Positions 1 through 8,369 of a stretch of 22,415 bases of DNA are shown here, in pieces. The translations under genes and the position numbers were made by a program. The stretch covers positions 1-22,415 of the forward strand of contig CAMDQV010000005.1 in assembly GCA_945906015.1 (NCBI GenBank), written 5' to 3'. This DNA is from Pedobacter schmidteae (GTDB lineage: Bacteria > Bacteroidota > Bacteroidia > Sphingobacteriales > Sphingobacteriaceae). Below the pieces are notes generated by a model. That model made no database searches. It was not told the DNA's origin and worked only from the letters and a program-made list of their open reading frames with translations. Position 1 is the stretch's first letter. Each line of letters starts with the position of its first letter.

Positions 1-85
1 TACCATCGATATCCTGAATCTTAAACGAATGGATAGAGGGAGGTGTAGTAAGGAACATGGCGAGTACTATGAGTAGTGTTTTCAT
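1..85 (-). CDS. Secreted protein, probable glutathione-peroxidase-like (5' end only)
   Basis: The minus strand opens with ATG at 85-83 and stays open for 28 codons to the window edge, so only the N-terminus is present. It begins with a typical signal peptide: MKT, then a hydrophobic stretch (LLIVLAMFL) and a short polar region. Next comes SIHSFKIQDIDG. That phrase resembles the start of the mature domain in Bacteroidota glutathione peroxidase-like proteins, where (F)xDFKVxDIDG precedes the first strand and the Cys-containing loop. The catalytic Cys/Gln/Trp residues lie outside the window. The reading frame and signal peptide are seen directly. The family is an inference from about ten residues, and another thioredoxin-fold or secreted protein is possible. 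Confidence 0.45.
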   Translation of the reverse strand, partial: MKTLLIVLAMFLTTPPSIHSFKIQDIDG

Positions 86-304
86 GATATAAAGTTAAAT
101 TTAAAAAGTAAATAAATATTAAAAGATTGGTTAAGAAATTAAAACTAACAATTATCTGACAATGAAGAATAAAATCAAAAATTTAGTTGTCCAAACAATT
201 CAGACCCTTAACATGCCCCGGAATGCCCTGCCGGCGTAGTAAGATTCTGCACCGTTATGATACACAAACTGTCTGTTTAACTAATTTCATAAAAATTTCT
301 TGAA
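86..304. other. Intergenic region upstream of the left-edge gene
   Basis: About 220 AT-rich bases lie between the left-edge gene and the nrdJ terminator. I see no convincing ORF, tRNA or riboswitch. There is no perfect TAnnTTTG box on the minus strand that would mark the promoter of the left-edge gene. A short GC-richer patch near 213-238 (ccccggaatgccctgccggcg) has no clear structure. Confidence 0.5.
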
Positions 305-337
305 CAAAAAAGCCCCACCATTTTTGGCAGGGCTTTA
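305..337 (-). terminator. Rho-independent terminator of nrdJ
   Basis: On the minus strand, AAAGCCC at 336-330 pairs with GGGCTTT at 315-309. There is a small internal mismatch, then two more G-C pairs around an A-rich loop. A run of six T follows at 311-306. It lies about 20 nt past the nrdJ stop codon, in the position and orientation expected for its terminator. Confidence 0.85.
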
Positions 338-356
338 TACTTTGAACTTTTTACTT
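336..356. repeat. Short degenerate heptad repeat (3 units) at the nrdJ stop
   Basis: Three 7-bp units ending in ACTT (tatactt, tgaactt, tttactt) occupy 336-356, running from the terminator stem into the nrdJ stop codon. The period matches the larger heptad arrays before gmk, nadD and argF' and after argD. With only three degenerate units, chance is possible. Confidence 0.4.
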
Positions 357-3300
357 AACTACATCCTCCCTGAGTACCGCAGTTTAAACACTTATAACAA
401 GTACCCGATCTAACCATGATATGCCCACAATTACCGCATGCAGGAGCATCCGACTGTCCGCCACCTGAAATATCAAGTACTGGCTTTAATTGTACCCCTG
501 ATGAAGTGGTTGATACAGTCACGGGGGTTTCTACGAAGGTGTTGGTAGTATCTGTATTCACATCTTCGTCAGTCATTTGTGGATTACCCAAAATTACTTT
601 CTGCTCAGTTAGTACATGAACCAGATCAGTACGGTTCAGGTACTCATATCCAAGCATTCTGAAGATATAATCTACAATTGAGGTAGCGCTTTTGATGTTA
701 TCATGACCGCTAACCATACCTGATGGTTCAAAACGGGTGAAGGTAAACTTATCGACAAACTCCTCCAATGGCACTCCATACTGAAGGCCAACTGAAACAG
801 CAATAGAGAAACAGTTCATCAAAGAACGGAAAGTTGCCCCTTCTTTGTGCATATCCACAAAGATCTCACCCAATGTTCCATCTTCGTATTGTCCTGTACG
901 AACGAATACTGTTTGACCGCCAACTGCCGCTTTCTGAGTGAATCCGCCACGTTTACTAGGTAGGTTCTTACGTTCCACAACAGATGATAACTGACGCTTG
1001 AACTTGGTGTCAGTAGAACGCTCCAGGATTGCTCTTGCAGCCTCCAACACCTGATCAGCAGTAAGATCGCTCAATTTAACATTTGCAGCCTGACCTAATA
1101 CTTCTTCAACAGTATCTAGTTTATCTTCCTTACTGTCAGATGATTTGGTAGATAATGGTTGAGATAATTTACTACCGTCACGATAAAGAGCGTTAGCTTT
1201 AACACCAAGTTTCCATGATAGTTCGTAACAATCTTTAATCTCTTCAACTGTTGCCTCATTTGGCAAGTTAACAGTTTTTGAAATCGCACCTGAAAGGAAA
1301 GGTTGTGCTGCAGCCATCATTTTGATATGGCCGTGGGCATGTATGTAGCGCTCACCCTTTTGTCCGCATTTATTGGCACAATCAAATATATCGTAATGCT
1401 CTTCTTTCAAATAAGGAGCACCTTCAACAGTCATTGTTCCACAGATGTATTCATTTGCTTCAGCAATTTGCTGGCGATTGAAACCAATGGCGCGTAACAG
1501 ATTGAAATCAGGAGAAGAATATTGCTCAGCTTTGAATCCTAAACGATTTAAACACTCTTCACCAAGGCTCCACTGATTAAATACGAAACCAATTTCAAAA
1601 GCGGCAAGCAATGATTTATCAATTTTTTCTAATTCATCTTGAGTAAATCCTTTGGCAGCAAGGCTGTCAAAATTGATGTGTGGCGCAGCATTAAGTGTTG
1701 CAGCACCTTTTGCATAATTTACTATTGCTTCAATTTCATGCTCTTTATAGCCTAGGTTGCGCAAAGCTCCAGGAACACTTTGATTGATAATTTTAAAGTA
1801 ACCACCACCTGAAAGCTTCTTGAATTTAACCAATGCAAAATCTGGCTCGATACCTGTTGTATCGCAATCCATTACCAGGCCAATTGTTCCGGTTGGTGCA
1901 ATTACAGTTGTTTGAGCATTACGATATCCGTATTTTTCACCTAGCTCAACTGCCTTATCCCATGAATTACATGCAGCTGAAAGTAAATAATCAGGGCAGT
2001 ATTTCGGATCAATTCCCGGAGGCGCAATTTCAAGACCTTCGTAGGCATCAGTATTGTATGCAGCATAACGATGATTACGCATGACACGTAACATGTGCTT
2101 TTTGTTGTTTTCGTATTTCTTGAATGTACCTAACTCTTTGGCCATTTCTGCCGAAGTTGAATAGGCCGTACCCGTCAAGATCGCTGTAATAGCACCACCA
2201 ATTGCGCGGGCTTTATCACTATCGTAAGGAATACCAGCAACCATTAGCATTGAACCAAGGTTAGCATAGCCTAAACCAAGTGTGCGATAGTCAAATGATA
2301 ATTGCGCAACCTCTTTTGAAGGGAACTGCGCCATTAAAACTGAAATCTCTAGAACCACAGTCCAAACACGGCAAGCATGCTCAAAGCCCTTCACATCAAA
2401 CACTAATGTTTGAGGATCAAAGAAATGAGCCAAGTTAATTGAAGCTAAATTACAGGCAGTATTGTCCAAGAACATATATTCTGAACAAGGGTTAGATGCA
2501 TTGATGCGTCCACCTTCAGGGCAAGTATGCCACTCGTTGATAGTGGTATCATACTGCATACCGGGATCTGCACATGCCCAAGTAGCGAAAGAAATGTCTT
2601 GCCATAATTTTTCTGCAGAAATAGACTTAACTGGTTTTCCGCTGATACGGCCAATTAAATCCCAGTTTTCGCCATTCTCAAGTGCTTTGAAGAATGCGTT
2701 TGGTACACGTACAGAGTTGTTTGAGTTTTGTCCTGAAACAGTCCGATAAGCTTCGCCTTCATAATCGGAAGAGTATCCTGCAGCTATTAAAGCAGCTACT
2801 TTTTTCTCCTCTTCAACTTTCCAGTTTACAAATCCTTCAATTTCAGGGTGATCAAGATCCAGACATACCATTTTGGCAGCGCGACGTGTGGTACCACCTG
2901 ATTTGATTGCTCCTGCAGCGCGGTCACCTATTTTAAGAAATGACATTAGTCCTGATGAGTAGCCACCACCTGAAAGTTTTTCACTTTCTCCGCGAATAGA
3001 CGAGAAGTTTGTACCCACTCCTGATCCATATTTAAAAATTCTTGCTTCTCTAACCCAAAGGTCCATGATACCGCCATCATTCACCAAGTCATCACTTACA
3101 GAAAGTATGAAACAGGCATGAGGCTGCGGACGTTCGTAAGCAGATGTTGATTTCTCAAGCTGATCTGTATCAGGATTTACAAAATAATGTCCCTGTGGCT
3201 TTCCTGTAATACCATAAGAGCTATGTAAACCGGTATTGAACCATTGTGGTGAATTTGGTGCAGCCAATTGACCTACGATCGTATAAACCAGCTCATCATA

Positions 3301-3672
3301 AAATATAGAAGAATCTTTTTTGCTTGCAAAATAATTGTAGCGCTCACCCCATGATTGCCAGCAATGCGCCATACGATGTGCTACCTGTTTGATACTGCTT
3401 TCTGATGAAGTTGTTCCATCCGGCTGAGGCACTCCAGCTTTACGGAAATATTTCTGGGCCAGAATATCAGTAGCAACCTGACTCCAGCTACCAGGTACTT
3501 CTACATTATTCATTTCGAATACGGCATCTCCTGCTGGGTTACGAATCACCGAGGTACGTTTCTCATAATTAAAGAGATCGTAAACGTTAACACCCTCTTT
3601 GGTGAAATATCTTTGAAATTCGAGACCTTTTCCGGTTCCTTTGGCAGCTGTTTTTATAGAAGATTTACTCAT
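355..3672 (-). CDS. nrdJ: Vitamin B12-dependent (class II) ribonucleoside reductase
   Basis: This 1105-aa protein reduces ribonucleotides to deoxyribonucleotides using adenosylcobalamin as the radical source, so it works with or without oxygen. The catalytic barrel shows the N-x-C-x-E active-site motif (N394-P-C396-S-E398). Cys187 (PHACFIL) and Cys407 (ACNLASINL) form the expected redox pair. GTIGLVMDCDTTGIEPDF is a family hallmark. The C-terminus ends in a Cys cluster (C1079, C1082, C1092, C1095, C1098, C1104), which probably includes the swinging-arm cysteines that re-reduce the active site plus a zinc-ribbon-like knuckle. Length is normal for the long class II type. The start at 3672 is the first ATG and lies about 57 nt below a promoter-like box. 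The gene is monocistronic, with its own terminator at 305-337. No partner subunit is needed and none is adjacent. Confidence 0.97.
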   Translation of the reverse strand: MSKSSIKTAAKGTGKGLEFQRYFTKEGVNVYDLFNYEKRTSVIRNPAGDAVFEMNNVEVPGSWSQVATDILAQKYFRKAGVPQPDGTTSSESSIKQVAHRMAHCWQSWGERYNYFASKKDSSIFYDELVYTIVGQLAAPNSPQWFNTGLHSSYGITGKPQGHYFVNPDTDQLEKSTSAYERPQPHACFILSVSDDLVNDGGIMDLWVREARIFKYGSGVGTNFSSIRGESEKLSGGGYSSGLMSFLKIGDRAAGAIKSGGTTRRAAKMVCLDLDHPEIEGFVNWKVEEEKKVAALIAAGYSSDYEGEAYRTVSGQNSNNSVRVPNAFFKALENGENWDLIGRISGKPVKSISAEKLWQDISFATWACADPGMQYDTTINEWHTCPEGGRINASNPCSEYMFLDNTACNLASINLAHFFDPQTLVFDVKGFEHACRVWTVVLEISVLMAQFPSKEVAQLSFDYRTLGLGYANLGSMLMVAGIPYDSDKARAIGGAITAILTGTAYSTSAEMAKELGTFKKYENNKKHMLRVMRNHRYAAYNTDAYEGLEIAPPGIDPKYCPDYLLSAACNSWDKAVELGEKYGYRNAQTTVIAPTGTIGLVMDCDTTGIEPDFALVKFKKLSGGGYFKIINQSVPGALRNLGYKEHEIEAIVNYAKGAATLNAAPHINFDSLAAKGFTQDELEKIDKSLLAAFEIGFVFNQWSLGEECLNRLGFKAEQYSSPDFNLLRAIGFNRQQIAEANEYICGTMTVEGAPYLKEEHYDIFDCANKCGQKGERYIHAHGHIKMMAAAQPFLSGAISKTVNLPNEATVEEIKDCYELSWKLGVKANALYRDGSKLSQPLSTKSSDSKEDKLDTVEEVLGQAANVKLSDLTADQVLEAARAILERSTDTKFKRQLSSVVERKNLPSKRGGFTQKAAVGGQTVFVRTGQYEDGTLGEIFVDMHKEGATFRSLMNCFSIAVSVGLQYGVPLEEFVDKFTFTRFEPSGMVSGHDNIKSATSIVDYIFRMLGYEYLNRTDLVHVLTEQKVILGNPQMTDEDVNTDTTNTFVETPVTVSTTSSGVQLKPVLDISGGGQSDAPACGNCGHIMVRSGTCYKCLNCGTQGGCS

Positions 3673-3736
3673 ATTGAATTGATTAATGTTGTTATTGAGT
3701 TATTTACCCTTAAAAAATTGTTTGGGGGTTTTTAAT

Positions 3737-3768
3737 CAAATCTATAAGTTGGCGACATTTATATACAA
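3737..3768 (-). promoter_or_regulatory. Putative Bacteroidota-type promoter of nrdJ
   Basis: On the minus strand, TAGATTTG at 3744-3737 matches the Bacteroidota -7 consensus TAnnTTTG exactly. A TTG at 3768-3766 lies 21 nt upstream, within the usual range for the -33 element. Transcription would start near 3730 and give a leader of about 57 nt. The 13-bp inverted repeat begins 3 nt upstream of the -33 triplet. Confidence 0.55.
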
Positions 3769-3770
3769 TC

Positions 3771-3783
3771 AGAGTTTTCCACA
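3771..3783. promoter_or_regulatory. Inverted repeat arm 1 with DnaA-box-like site (nrdJ promoter)
   Basis: AGAGTTTTCCACA is a perfect inverted match to the 13 bp at 3853-3865. It contains TTTTCCACA, which fits the relaxed DnaA-box consensus TTWTNCACA. It sits directly upstream of the putative nrdJ -33 element. Regulation of nrd genes by DnaA is established for E. coli nrdAB. Its application here is inference. Confidence 0.5.
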
Positions 3784-3852
3784 GAATGTTAGTGTATCAA
3801 TCATCCAGCACTTAATTAGATATTAAAAGCTTGTTTTAAAGGGACTTATCTA

Positions 3853-3865
3853 TGTGGAAAACTCT
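3853..3865. promoter_or_regulatory. Inverted repeat arm 2 with DnaA-box-like site
   Basis: TGTGGAAAACTCT is the exact reverse complement of the arm at 3771-3783, with 69 bp between the arms. It carries the same DnaA-box-like nonamer in opposite orientation. Two widely spaced identical arms suggest a protein-binding pair or looping site rather than an RNA hairpin. Confidence 0.5.
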
Positions 3866-3912
3866 AAAAAATTGATGTTTTAGCCATTTTTATTTACACT
3901 TGAATTTACACA

Positions 3913-3940
3913 AAAAAAGCCGGTTAAAGCCGGCTTTTTT
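3913..3940 (-). terminator. Rho-independent terminator of pyk
   Basis: A perfect 11-bp stem (AAAAAAGCCGG at 3913-3923 with CCGGCTTTTTT at 3930-3940) encloses a 6-nt loop. It is symmetrical enough to work in both directions. For the minus strand it lies 44 nt past the pyk stop. A weaker 6-bp hairpin (ACAGGT/ACCTGT, 3942-3959) sits between the stop codon and this terminator. Confidence 0.9.
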
Positions 3941-3983
3941 CACAGGTATTTGAACCTGTAATAACACGATGGAATTTTAGTAT

Positions 3984-5414
3984 TTATTCTATAATCGTTA
4001 ATTTGATCATATTGGTCTTCCCTTTTTTCTCAATTGGAATTGCCGCTGTATTGATTACCACATTTCCGGGCTCAACAAGCTTCTCTGATTTTAATATCTG
4101 GTTCACATCACGGAACGTTTTATCAGTACTTTCAAATTGATCATAATAAAACCCGCGTACACCCCAAAGTAAACTCAGGGTATTCAAAAGTTTAATATTA
4201 CTTGTGAAAATAAAGGTTGCCGCCTTTGGACGGTAGCTTGATATTTCAAAGGCTGTATAGCCTGAAGAAGTCATTGAAATGATCCCTACAGCATGAGTCT
4301 TCTCGGCAAGAAACACAGCCGATCCGCAAACTGCGTCACCCATATACGTTGGAGAGTTTTCATTCAAGATTTTAGCGGTGCTGTAAGGATAATCATTCTC
4401 TTCAACATTTCTAACGATCTTTTGCATGGTTTCTATCACAATTAATGGATATTCTCCTACAGAAGTCTCACCGCTCAGCATTACTGCATCAGCACCATCA
4501 AGAACAGAATTGGCTACATCATTCACTTCAGCTCGCGTAGGACGCGGACTAGTAATCATGCTTTCCAGCATTTGGGTAGCTACAATTACAGGCTTAGAAG
4601 CAGCACGGCATTTCCTGGCAATCATTTTCTGCAACAAAGGAACCTGCTCCATAGGCATTTCTACTCCCAGATCGCCACGAGCAACCATCACACCATCAGT
4701 AGCTTCAATGATCTCATCAATATTATCAATAGCTTCAGGCTTCTCAATTTTCGCAATTACCCGTGCGACATTACCGCTTCTTCCAATGATTCTCTTTAAT
4801 TCAATAATATCATCAGCAGAACGTACAAATGATAAACCAATCCACTCCACATCATTTTTTAAGGCAAATTCAAGATTAATCAGATCTTCTTCCGTTAAAC
4901 TTGGAATTGACACTTTTGTATTAGGAAGGTTTACTCCTTTACGAGATGTAAGCAATCCACCATATACCACTTCACATTGAACAGTATCCTTATTGTTCGT
5001 TCTGAGAACTCTCATCTGGATCTTGCCATCATCAAGAAGAATGATCTCTCCGGCACGAACATCACTTGGAAAGTTTTGATAAGTGATATAAATTTGCTTC
5101 TCATCACCGATCATTTCTTTAGTAGTGATCTCGATCTTATGACCGCTAGCCAAATTGACACCTCCTTCCTTCACTAAACCTATCCGAATCTTTGGGCCCT
5201 GCAAATCAGCAAGTATTCCAACATTAGTTTTATATTTCTTATTTATATCCCTGATAACATCAATCACCTTCTGGTGATCTTCTTGACTACCATGAGAAAA
5301 ATTTAATCTACAAACGTCAACACCAGCCTTTATCATGTTTAACAATACTTCTTTCTTAGAGGAAGCAGGGCCTAATGTGGCTACAATTTTAGTTCTGTTA
5401 TGAACTGTTTTCAT
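3984..5414 (-). CDS. pyk: Pyruvate kinase
   Basis: This 476-aa cytoplasmic enzyme converts phosphoenolpyruvate and ADP to pyruvate and ATP in the last step of glycolysis. The N-terminal TKIVATLGPASS and CRLNFSHGS segments are typical. The phosphate and metal site appears as MVARGDLGVEMP, and the effector and domain-closing region as ADAVMLSGETSVGEYP. Length matches ordinary bacterial pyruvate kinases without the extra C-terminal PEP-utiliser domain. It lies 67 bp after the IPExxxVDY gene on the same strand, a neighbourhood I know from other Bacteroidota. No promoter box is evident in the gap, so the two are probably co-transcribed. The strong hairpin at 3913-3940 ends the unit. Confidence 0.97.
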   Translation of the reverse strand: MKTVHNRTKIVATLGPASSKKEVLLNMIKAGVDVCRLNFSHGSQEDHQKVIDVIRDINKKYKTNVGILADLQGPKIRIGLVKEGGVNLASGHKIEITTKEMIGDEKQIYITYQNFPSDVRAGEIILLDDGKIQMRVLRTNNKDTVQCEVVYGGLLTSRKGVNLPNTKVSIPSLTEEDLINLEFALKNDVEWIGLSFVRSADDIIELKRIIGRSGNVARVIAKIEKPEAIDNIDEIIEATDGVMVARGDLGVEMPMEQVPLLQKMIARKCRAASKPVIVATQMLESMITSPRPTRAEVNDVANSVLDGADAVMLSGETSVGEYPLIVIETMQKIVRNVEENDYPYSTAKILNENSPTYMGDAVCGSAVFLAEKTHAVGIISMTSSGYTAFEISSYRPKAATFIFTSNIKLLNTLSLLWGVRGFYYDQFESTDKTFRDVNQILKSEKLVEPGNVVINTAAIPIEKKGKTNMIKLTIIE

Positions 5415-5481
5415 CAGCTTTATATTATTTTTAAATTATTTTTTTAATCATTTGTGTACTAAATACACCAACTCCAAAGGG

Positions 5482-5901
5482 CTAAAATATGAGATTTTCT
5501 TTGGATTTCAATTTTTTAGGGTCAACTTCTACTGCAACGAGCACCTCCGGAACCTTATTTAATTTGCTAATTATCAGCTTCAGGTCGTCGCCATCAATGT
5601 AATTCCTGATCAATAAAAAGAAATCTACTTTTTTCATTTCGGGCACCAAAAAACCTTCCGTACCTTTATTGGAAATAATATAGAGCTCTGTTTCCGTTTG
5701 CGGCATCAGATAAAAATATCTGCTAAAATAAAAATTTTCGTCGCCGGCATTGAAAGCAAGCTCTAAATCAGTAATCTTGCAAAAATCAGTTCCAAGTTGC
5801 TTATTAATTTTAAAACAAAACATATAGTCTTTTAGTTGCGAAGTAATAGCCAGCAACACGAAGTCAAGGTCAAGTTCAAATTTTAAAGTAGTTCTGTTCA
5901 A
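5482..5901 (-). CDS. IPExxxVDY family protein
   Basis: This 139-aa protein has no known function and is typical of Bacteroidota, where it is often found beside pyruvate kinase and the acpP-fabF-rnc genes, as here. The family-naming motif appears in variant form as V-P-E-M-K-K-V-D-F around residue 87. The N-terminal part (TTLKFELDLDFVLLAITSQLKDY) matches the usual start of the family. The start codon is TTG at 5901-5899. An in-frame stop lies just upstream and the next ATG is about 26 codons in, inside conserved sequence, so TTG is the only start that gives a full-length product. It has no signal peptide or membrane segment and is probably cytoplasmic. Confidence 0.85.
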   Translation of the reverse strand: MNRTTLKFELDLDFVLLAITSQLKDYMFCFKINKQLGTDFCKITDLELAFNAGDENFYFSRYFYLMPQTETELYIISNKGTEGFLVPEMKKVDFFLLIRNYIDGDDLKLIISKLNKVPEVLVAVEVDPKKLKSKENLIF

Positions 5902-5924
5902 CGTTTATTTTTTGTGCTAAATTA

Positions 5925-5932
5925 CAAATGTA
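5925..5932 (-). promoter_or_regulatory. Putative -7 box for the IPExxxVDY-pyk unit
   Basis: The minus strand reads TACATTTG at 5932-5925, an exact TAnnTTTG match. It would start transcription near 5919 and give a leader of about 18 nt before the TTG start at 5901. No clear TTG -33 triplet is found at the right spacing, so support is partial. Confidence 0.4.
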
Positions 5933-5985
5933 ATAAGCTTAAACATTTAAATTATTGACTTATAAAATTGCTAAAAACAAAAAGG

Positions 5986-6016
5986 TTTGAAAATTGATAG
6001 AATTTATTTTTCTTTG
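5986..6016 (+). promoter_or_regulatory. Putative promoter of acpP-fabF
   Basis: TTTG at 5986-5989, then 19 nt, then TTTCTTTG at 6009-6016, a 7/8 match in form to the Bacteroidota -33/-7 promoter (one mismatch from TAnnTTTG). Transcription would start about 28 nt before the acpP ATG at 6050. The leader is A-rich with no Shine-Dalgarno sequence, as is common in this phylum. Confidence 0.5.
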
Positions 6017-6049
6017 CATAGAATTATTTAACAATTAAATCATAAAACC

Positions 6050-6286
6050 ATGTCTGATATCGCTTCAAGAGTTAAAGCAATTATCGTTGAAAAATTAGGT
6101 GTTGACGAAAGTGAAGTTACACCAGAGGCATCATTCACCAATGATCTTGGTGCCGATTCACTAGACACCGTGGAATTAATCATGGAGTTTGAGAAAGAAT
6201 TTAATGTAGCTATCCCTGATGACCAGGCTGAAACTATCGGTACTGTAGGTCAAGCTATCGCTTATTTAGAAAAGAACGTAAAGTAA
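6050..6286 (+). CDS. acpP: Acyl carrier protein
   Basis: This 78-aa acidic protein carries growing fatty acyl chains as thioesters on 4'-phosphopantetheine. The attachment serine is Ser37 in the universal DLGADSLDTVEL motif, and the later EFNVAIPDDQAETIGTV segment is typical of the family. Length is standard. The gene leads a plus-strand group with fabF 20 bp downstream, the usual fatty-acid synthesis pairing. It diverges from the IPExxxVDY-pyk unit, with promoter-like boxes for both directions in the 148-bp gap. Confidence 0.98.
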   Translation: MSDIASRVKAIIVEKLGVDESEVTPEASFTNDLGADSLDTVELIMEFEKEFNVAIPDDQAETIGTVGQAIAYLEKNVK

Positions 6287-6306
6287 TTTACGATACCCTC
6301 ATATAA

Positions 6307-7560
6307 ATGGAGCTTAAAAGAGTTGTTGTTACAGGACTAGGTGCGCTTACTCCAATTGGAAACACTGTTCCAGAATTCTGGAACAGTTTGATCAATGGGG
6401 TAAGCGGCGCCGCTCCTATAACGCACTACGATCCTGAAAAATTTCGTACAAAATTCGCCTGTGAAGTTAAGAACTTCAATCCGGAAGATTTTTTGGAGAA
6501 AAAAGAAGCTCGTAAACTAGATCCATTTGTTCATTATGCAATCGTTGCATCTGACGAGGCTATTAAAGATTCTGGCTTAGACTTCCAAAATCTCGATACT
6601 AATCGAATTGGGGTAATCTGGGGTTCTGGTATTGGTGGTTTAAAAACCTTTACCGACGAAGTGGTGAACTTCGCCAATGGGGATGGGACTCCACGGTTCA
6701 ATCCATTTTTCATTCCTAAAATGATTCTGGACATCGCTCCTGGCCATATCTCAATTAGACATGGCTTACGCGGTCCGAATTTTTCTACTGTTTCTGCTTG
6801 CGCTTCTTCTACCAATGCGCTAATCGATGCATTTAACTATATCCGATTGGATATGGCTGACATTATTGTTTCAGGAGGTTCAGAAGCAATTATCAATGAG
6901 TCAGGCATGGGTGGTTTCAATGCCATGCATGCACTTTCTACGCGCAATGATGATCCAAAAACCGCATCCCGACCTTTTGACAAAGACCGAGATGGTTTTG
7001 TTGCAGGAGAAGGGGCAGGAAGTATAATTCTGGAAGAATTAGAGCATGCATTAGCAAGAGGTGCTAAAATTTATGCTGAACTTGTAGGTGGGGGTATGAG
7101 TGCTGATGCAAATCATATAACTGCACCACATCCTGAAGGTCTTGGTGCTAAACTGGTTATGACCAATGCACTGAGAGATGCTCATATGTCTCCTTCTGAT
7201 ATTGATTATATTAATGTTCATGGCACTTCTACTCCTCTGGGAGATATAAGCGAAGTAAAAGCTATCCTTGATATGTTTCAGGAAGATGCCTTCAAACTAA
7301 ATATCAGCTCAACAAAATCAATGACGGGCCACCTTTTGGGTGCTGCCGGAGCCGTTGAAGCAATTGCAGTAATTCTTTCTGTACAAAATGACATTATTCC
7401 ACCAACAATAAATCATTTTACAGATGATCCTGGTTTTGATCCAAGATTAAATTTCACATTTAATAAGGCTCAAAAACGTACCGTAAATGCTGCTTTAAGC
7501 AATACTTTCGGATTTGGAGGGCACAATGCTTCTGTGATCTTCAAAAAATACAAGGCCTGA
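6307..7560 (+). CDS. fabF: 3-oxoacyl-[acyl-carrier-protein] synthase II
   Basis: This 417-aa condensing enzyme extends acyl-ACP with malonyl-ACP in fatty acid elongation. The catalytic triad is visible: Cys165 in VSACASSTNA, His305 in NVHGTSTPLGD and His342 in KSMTGHLLGAAGA, with the conserved Lys337. The C-terminal SNTFGFGGHNASVIF motif is also typical. Length and motifs are those of FabF. FabB is less likely given the acpP neighbour and overall form. It starts 20 bp after acpP and is probably in the same transcript. Confidence 0.97.
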   Translation: MELKRVVVTGLGALTPIGNTVPEFWNSLINGVSGAAPITHYDPEKFRTKFACEVKNFNPEDFLEKKEARKLDPFVHYAIVASDEAIKDSGLDFQNLDTNRIGVIWGSGIGGLKTFTDEVVNFANGDGTPRFNPFFIPKMILDIAPGHISIRHGLRGPNFSTVSACASSTNALIDAFNYIRLDMADIIVSGGSEAIINESGMGGFNAMHALSTRNDDPKTASRPFDKDRDGFVAGEGAGSIILEELEHALARGAKIYAELVGGGMSADANHITAPHPEGLGAKLVMTNALRDAHMSPSDIDYINVHGTSTPLGDISEVKAILDMFQEDAFKLNISSTKSMTGHLLGAAGAVEAIAVILSVQNDIIPPTINHFTDDPGFDPRLNFTFNKAQKRTVNAALSNTFGFGGHNASVIFKKYKA

Positions 7561-7640
7561 TCATCCTAGTCATTAAATTTCCTTACAGTATCTCTTTAAA
7601 GCTGTATATTAGTTAGTATCAATTTGATTTACGGTCATTA

Positions 7641-8369
7641 ATGCCATTTTTAAGAATCTATAAACTCTACTTTTCGCCAAATCGCAAGTACATAAGATCT
7701 TTAGAGAACCTATTGGGTTATGTTCCTGGAAATTTACGACTTTATCGTATGGCTTTCAGACACCGTTCTGTTGCTGTTGAGGTTAAAAACGGAGCTAAAA
7801 ACAGTAACGAACGACTTGAATTTTTAGGGGATGCTATATTAGGGTCGGTAGTGGCTGAGTTGTTATTTAAAATGTACCCGTATAAAGACGAGGGCTTTTT
7901 AACTGAAATGCGATCAAAAATAGTGAGCCGATCAAACCTGAACCAGCTGGCTAAACGTCTTGGTCTCGATGAACATATTGAACTTGATAACAAAGTGCTG
8001 AGTCATAACAACAAACAAGGCTCTCTGTTAGGAGATACTTTTGAAGCGATGATCGGCGCTATTTACATGGATAAGGATTATAATTTTACAAGAAATTTCC
8101 TCCTAAAACGCATTATTAAACCACATATTGACATCCATACCCTCGAACTTACTGAAACTAATTTTAAAAGTAAACTGATTGAATGGTGTCAGCACCATGG
8201 AAAAGATATCACTTTTGAAATAATCCCCAATGAAGAAGGAGAAAATACCAAGCTCTTTACAATCAGGGTAAATGTAGATGGAGAAAGTTGCGCCATTGGC
8301 CGAGATTATAACAAGAAGAACGCAGAAAAGCTGGCAGCAGAAAAAGCCTGCGAGTTCTTACATATTTAG
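7641..8369 (+). CDS. rnc: Ribonuclease III
   Basis: This 242-aa double-stranded-RNA endonuclease processes rRNA precursors and structured RNAs. The signature NERLEFLGDAILG (residues 56-68) supplies Glu60 and Asp64. GDTFEAMIGAIY supplies Asp132 and Glu135. Together these form the two-metal site. A double-stranded RNA-binding domain follows from about residue 170, ending in the typical NKKNAEKLAAEKACEFL helix. About 20 extra N-terminal residues precede the RNase domain. The gene lies 80 bp after fabF, the acpP-fabF-rnc order common in bacteria, and only 4 bp before the acyltransferase. Confidence 0.97.
   Translation: MPFLRIYKLYFSPNRKYIRSLENLLGYVPGNLRLYRMAFRHRSVAVEVKNGAKNSNERLEFLGDAILGSVVAELLFKMYPYKDEGFLTEMRSKIVSRSNLNQLAKRLGLDEHIELDNKVLSHNNKQGSLLGDTFEAMIGAIYMDKDYNFTRNFLLKRIIKPHIDIHTLELTETNFKSKLIEWCQHHGKDITFEIIPNEEGENTKLFTIRVNVDGESCAIGRDYNKKNAEKLAAEKACEFLHI

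Larger units (their letters stand above)
3673..3912. other. nrdJ upstream regulatory region
   Basis: These 240 AT-rich bases separate nrdJ from the pyk terminator. They hold a promoter-like -33/-7 pair (3737-3768) and a perfect 13-bp inverted repeat (3771-3783 and 3853-3865). I see no ORF, no conserved B12-box of a cobalamin riboswitch, and no convincing NrdR-box pair. The roughly 60-nt leader next to nrdJ (3673-3730) is AT-rich and has no obvious structure. Confidence 0.6.

Noticed and set aside
3673..3912. Cobalamin riboswitch or NrdR boxes ahead of nrdJ
   Set aside because: I looked for the GC-rich B12-box and for paired 16-bp NrdR palindromes. The region is AT-rich and shows neither convincingly.
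4426..4980. A 184-codon plus-strand open frame opposite pyruvate kinase
   Set aside because: It lies wholly antisense to a clear pyk gene, its protein is low-complexity and serine/isoleucine rich, and no promoter or family motif supports it.
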